DNA of 64,000 nt from DATGPD01 sp031423015 (GTDB taxonomy: Bacteria; Planctomycetota; UBA1135; UBA2386): contig JANPER010000185.1 in the NCBI GenBank assembly GCA_031423015.1, positions 62,001 through 126,000 of the forward strand. The letters are read 5' to 3'. The first letter of the stretch is position 1. Each line of letters opens with the position of its first letter. The translations under genes and the position numbers were made by a program. The notes below the pieces were generated by a model. It worked only from the letters and a program-made list of their open reading frames with translations. It ran no database searches and was not told the DNA's origin. This document shows, one piece after another, positions 61,409 to 64,000 of the stretch.

Positions 61409-62629
61409 ATGCTGTCTCGCTTCGCCAGCGCGTTCGCGCTCGTCTCGTCGTTTCTCTCGGCGCTCTCGGCCCAAGCTCTCGAAGGTGGCGACTACGTCGT
61501 CGTCGACTACGGCACCAACACCGTGCATCGCATGACGGCCGGTGGCGTGGTGAGCAACTTGCACGTGGGGCCGCCGCTGACCTCGCCCGCCGGTGTGGCG
61601 GTCGACCACAACGGCGACGTGTATGTCAGCGACTACAGTCAGAACGCGATCTACCGCATCCCGCGCGTCGGGGTCGTCACGCTGGTGACCAACCAGGTGC
61701 AGACGCCGACCCGCATCGCGCTCGACCACGACCGCAGCATCTTGGTGGCGTCGCTCACGCGGCAAGCCTTGCTGCGCGTGACCCCCACGGGACAAGTGTC
61801 GGTCGTGGCGCAGGGCGCGCCGCTCAACCGTGTGTTCGACGTCGCCGTCGACCACGACGGCACGTACCTAGTGATCGAGGAAGGCAACACCAACACGCAG
61901 CCCGGGCTGTTTCGCGTCACGCGCGCCGGCGTGGTGACGCCGATCTGGCAGGGCGCGCCGCTGCGCTTGCCGCACGGCGTCGCACTCCTGCACGACGGCG
62001 ACTTCGCGGTGATCGACGGCATCGTCGACGTGGTGTTCCGCATCCCACGCAGCGGCGGCGCACCGACGCTGATGGTGGGCGCGCCGAGCATCATCAACCC
62101 CGACTCGCTGTGCAGCGACTTCGAGGGCGGCGTGATGCTCGCGCAGGAGCTGGCGTCGGGCCGGCGCATCGACCACATCGACCGCCTTGGCACCGCGACG
62201 CCGATCCTCAACCCCGCGCCGTTCTCGAACCTCGAAGCGATCGCGCGCGCGCCGCGCTTGACGGGCCCAACGCAGAGCGGCGCCGGCCAGACCAGCACGT
62301 TCGACCTGGAGTTCGGCGGTGAGGGCAGCGGCACGTTCTTGCTGTGGGCCAGCTTGTCGACGGGGCCGGGCCTGACGTTGCCGCCACCCGACGTGCGCGG
62401 CATCGCCACGAATCCCGACAGCTTGTTCTTCGCCTCGATCGGCGCAAACAACCCGGTGTTCATCGGCTGGGCCGGCGTGCTCTCCCCCACCGGCACCGCG
62501 ATCGCCCAGCTGGCGCTGCCGAACATCCCGCTGCCGCCGCTCACGTTCTACCTGCAAGCGATGACCGTGAGCTTCCGCAGCCCGACCGGCGTGCGCTCGC
62601 TGTCGAACGTGCACCCGTTGCGTTTGTGA
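61409..62629 (+). CDS. Exported NHL-repeat protein
   Basis: From ATG 61409 this 406-residue protein has a signal peptide (FALVSSFLSALSAQ) and NHL-type beta-propeller repeats (GGDYVVVDYGTNTVHRMTAG, PAGVAVDHNGDVYVSDYSQN, RIALDHDRSILVAS, LPHGVALLHDGDFAVIDG). The C-terminal part carries the shared module (FLLWASLSTGPGLTLPP to LSNVHPLRL). A CATAAT -10-like element at 61394-61399 lies 9 nt before the ATG, so the leader is very short. It is likely extracellular. A related NHL gene is truncated at the left window edge. Confidence 0.8.
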   Translation: MLSRFASAFALVSSFLSALSAQALEGGDYVVVDYGTNTVHRMTAGGVVSNLHVGPPLTSPAGVAVDHNGDVYVSDYSQNAIYRIPRVGVVTLVTNQVQTPTRIALDHDRSILVASLTRQALLRVTPTGQVSVVAQGAPLNRVFDVAVDHDGTYLVIEEGNTNTQPGLFRVTRAGVVTPIWQGAPLRLPHGVALLHDGDFAVIDGIVDVVFRIPRSGGAPTLMVGAPSIINPDSLCSDFEGGVMLAQELASGRRIDHIDRLGTATPILNPAPFSNLEAIARAPRLTGPTQSGAGQTSTFDLEFGGEGSGTFLLWASLSTGPGLTLPPPDVRGIATNPDSLFFASIGANNPVFIGWAGVLSPTGTAIAQLALPNIPLPPLTFYLQAMTVSFRSPTGVRSLSNVHPLRL

Positions 62630-62659
62630 ACCGAGGCGCGATCGCGCAAGCTGTGCGGC

Positions 62660-63550
62660 GTGACACACCACGTCCTCGTCGCCGGCGGTTCGGGCTTCGT
62701 CGGCAGCGCGCTGACGCGCGCGCTGCTGGCGCGCGGCGATCGCGTCACCATCGCCAGCCGCGACCCGGCGCGCGCCAAGCCGCCGACCGGCGCGCTCGCC
62801 TGCGCCTACGACAACCTGCCGCGCGACCTGAGCGCGGTGGTCAACCTGGCCGGCGCCAACGTCGTGGGCAAACGCTGGACTGCGGCGTACAAACGTGAGC
62901 TGACCACCAGCCGCGTCGAGTTCACGCACGACCTCATCGCGCGAGTGCGGGCAGTCGGCGCCAAGCCCAAGGTGTGGGTGAACGCGTCGGCGATCGGCAT
63001 CTACGGTGACCGGGGCAGCGAACGCCTACACGAAGACAGCGCGCTCGCGCCCGGGTTCTTGCCGGATCTGTGCCGCGCGTGGGAAGCCGCCGCGGCGACC
63101 GCCAACGCGCTCGACGCCCGCGTCGTGGTGTTGCGCATCGGCATCGTGCTGGCGCGCGACGGCGGCGCGCTCGCGAAGATGGAGCTGCCGTTCCGGCTGT
63201 TCGTCGGCGGCCCCATCGGCCGCGGCCGACACTTCGTGCCGTGGATCCACCGCGACGACCTGGTGCGCCTCGTGCTGTGGGCGATCGACGGCGATTCGGT
63301 GCGTGGCACCTACAACGCGACGGCGCCGACTCCGTGCACCAACCTGGAGCTGAGCCGCGCCCTGGCGCGCGCGCTGCGCCGGCCGTGCCTGTTCCCGCTA
63401 CCGCCGTTCGTCGTGCGCGTCATGGTCGGTGAGGTGGCGAAGCACTTGGTGGAGAGTCAACGCGTCGAACCCCAACGCGCGCTCGACGAGGGCTTCACGT
63501 TCGAGCACACCGACTGCGCGGCGGCGATGGCGGCGCTGTACGGTCGTTAG
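62660..63550 (+). CDS. TIGR01777-family NAD(P)-dependent epimerase-like protein
   Basis: This 296-residue protein has the Rossmann motif GGSGFVG (9-15), an NAD-type VNLAGANVVGKRWTAAYKRE and NASAIGIYGDRGSE typical of the YfcH/SulA-like group, and the DUF1731 C-terminus (PFVVRVMVGEVAKHLVESQR). The YxxxK of classical SDRs is not clear; the family uses other residues. Its physiological role is unproven; cell-division inhibitor SulA-like annotation is historical. The start is GTG 62660. Confidence 0.85.
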   Translation: MTHHVLVAGGSGFVGSALTRALLARGDRVTIASRDPARAKPPTGALACAYDNLPRDLSAVVNLAGANVVGKRWTAAYKRELTTSRVEFTHDLIARVRAVGAKPKVWVNASAIGIYGDRGSERLHEDSALAPGFLPDLCRAWEAAAATANALDARVVVLRIGIVLARDGGALAKMELPFRLFVGGPIGRGRHFVPWIHRDDLVRLVLWAIDGDSVRGTYNATAPTPCTNLELSRALARALRRPCLFPLPPFVVRVMVGEVAKHLVESQRVEPQRALDEGFTFEHTDCAAAMAALYGR

Positions 63551-63779
63551 CGAACCGCGCCTTCACCGGAGCGGCGCCAGCAGGAGGACGGGAACGACGC
63601 GAGCGAGGCGGCGAATCATGGCGTGCGGCGACCTTCGACGGCCGACCCGGCGCCGGTGCTGGGGCAAAGTCGCCGCGGCAAGCGCCGCCGAAGTTGACTC
63701 GATTTATCCCGCCCGGCGCAGGCGGCCAGGGTTCACAACACTAGACTCCCGGTTCGGTCCGAAGAGGTCATCAACCACC

Positions 63780-64000
63780 ATGAACGACGCCAATCCCTAC
63801 GCCCACCACTCGCTCTCGTCCGCGGCGATGGCCGCCGCCGAGGAGCGCGCCGGCTTCCTGCGCAAGACGTACTCCCTGTTGCTGGCCGCGATCGCGACCC
63901 TGGTCGTCACGCTGTGGGCCGCCGGCAGCGTCGATCCGGTGCGCAACCTCGCCACCAGCTTGTACCAAGCCATCCACGGCTCCAGGTTTGGCTGGCTGCT
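63780..64000 (+). CDS. Bax inhibitor-1/YccA family protein, 3' end cut by window edge
   Basis: The ATG at 63780 starts a frame that runs to the window edge with 73 residues visible. The opening (AAMAAAEERAGFLRKTYSLL) and the first membrane helix (LLLAAIATLVVTLWAAG) match BI-1/YccA proteins, which are multi-pass membrane proteins linked to proteolysis or ion balance. A GAGG ribosome site lies 11 nt upstream. The rest is outside the window. Confidence 0.7.
   Translation, partial: MNDANPYAHHSLSSAAMAAAEERAGFLRKTYSLLLAAIATLVVTLWAAGSVDPVRNLATSLYQAIHGSRFGWL

Noticed and set aside
63694..63699. TTGACT as -35 of the Bax-inhibitor-like gene
   Set aside because: The nearest -10-like TAGACT (63742-63747) is 42 bp away, far beyond usable spacing.

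Overview
The window is high-GC DNA from a bacterium that looks like a Planctomycetota member. Supporting signs are many exported proteins built as signal peptide, repeat or beta-rich region, then a recurring C-terminal beta-type module; a short ECF-like sigma factor of the kind common in Rhodopirellula-type genomes; SBBP, FG-GAP, NHL and HEAT repeat proteins; and a glycogen synthase-glucan phosphorylase fusion. The assignment is inferred from family content and no ribosomal RNA is present.

Layout. 1-9.4 kb: a truncated NHL-repeat gene, a small lipoprotein, a GalT/HIT-type nucleotidyltransferase convergent with an S41 protease, a DUF4388-TPR protein, a TPR-rhomboid pair with overlapping stop and start codons, a DUF4143 AAA ATPase and a histidine phosphatase downstream of a tail-anchored coiled-coil protein. 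10.6-14.9 kb: tRNA-Ala(GGC) followed by an integrase fragment and a wrecked type I restriction-modification island. In it hsdM, hsdR, a DUF1016 (YhcG-like) nuclease and an AlbA/RecG-like gene have all lost central or terminal parts, and only a small DCD/PUA-like gene appears intact. 15.2-23.5 kb: a PhyH-type dioxygenase, a beta-helix exported protein, a pilT-pilU-HEAT operon and an exported protein with a CxxCH motif. 23.6-25.5 kb: a complete IS1634-family insertion sequence with terminal inverted repeats and a 6-bp target duplication.

25.6-37.4 kb: small hypothetical proteins, an XRE regulator, a GT2-glycoside hydrolase fusion with a strong promoter, an SBBP-repeat lipoprotein, a TPR protein, a GNAT enzyme and a lipoprotein MsrA-MsrB. 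37.5-46.4 kb is a glycogen/alpha-glucan locus: glycogen synthase-phosphorylase fusion, GH57 and debranching enzyme on the minus strand, divergent from glgC. 47.1-48.0 kb is an MntA-HepT toxin-antitoxin pair with a probable frameshift in the HepT tail. 48.1-64.0 kb holds more exported repeat proteins, initiator tRNA with a strong terminator, a large HEAT protein, paired M16 peptidase homologues, the sigma factor, two tandem FG-GAP paralogues, an NHL protein, a TIGR01777 epimerase and the start of a Bax-inhibitor-1 family gene.

The glycogen genes form one pathway: ADP-glucose synthesis, chain elongation, phosphorolysis, GH57 chain remodelling and debranching. The two systems most worth following up are the gutted type I R-M island and the C-terminal module shared by about eight unrelated exported proteins, which may be a surface-sorting or anchoring domain. 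Two unrelated genes also share an almost identical promoter block of about 40 bp.
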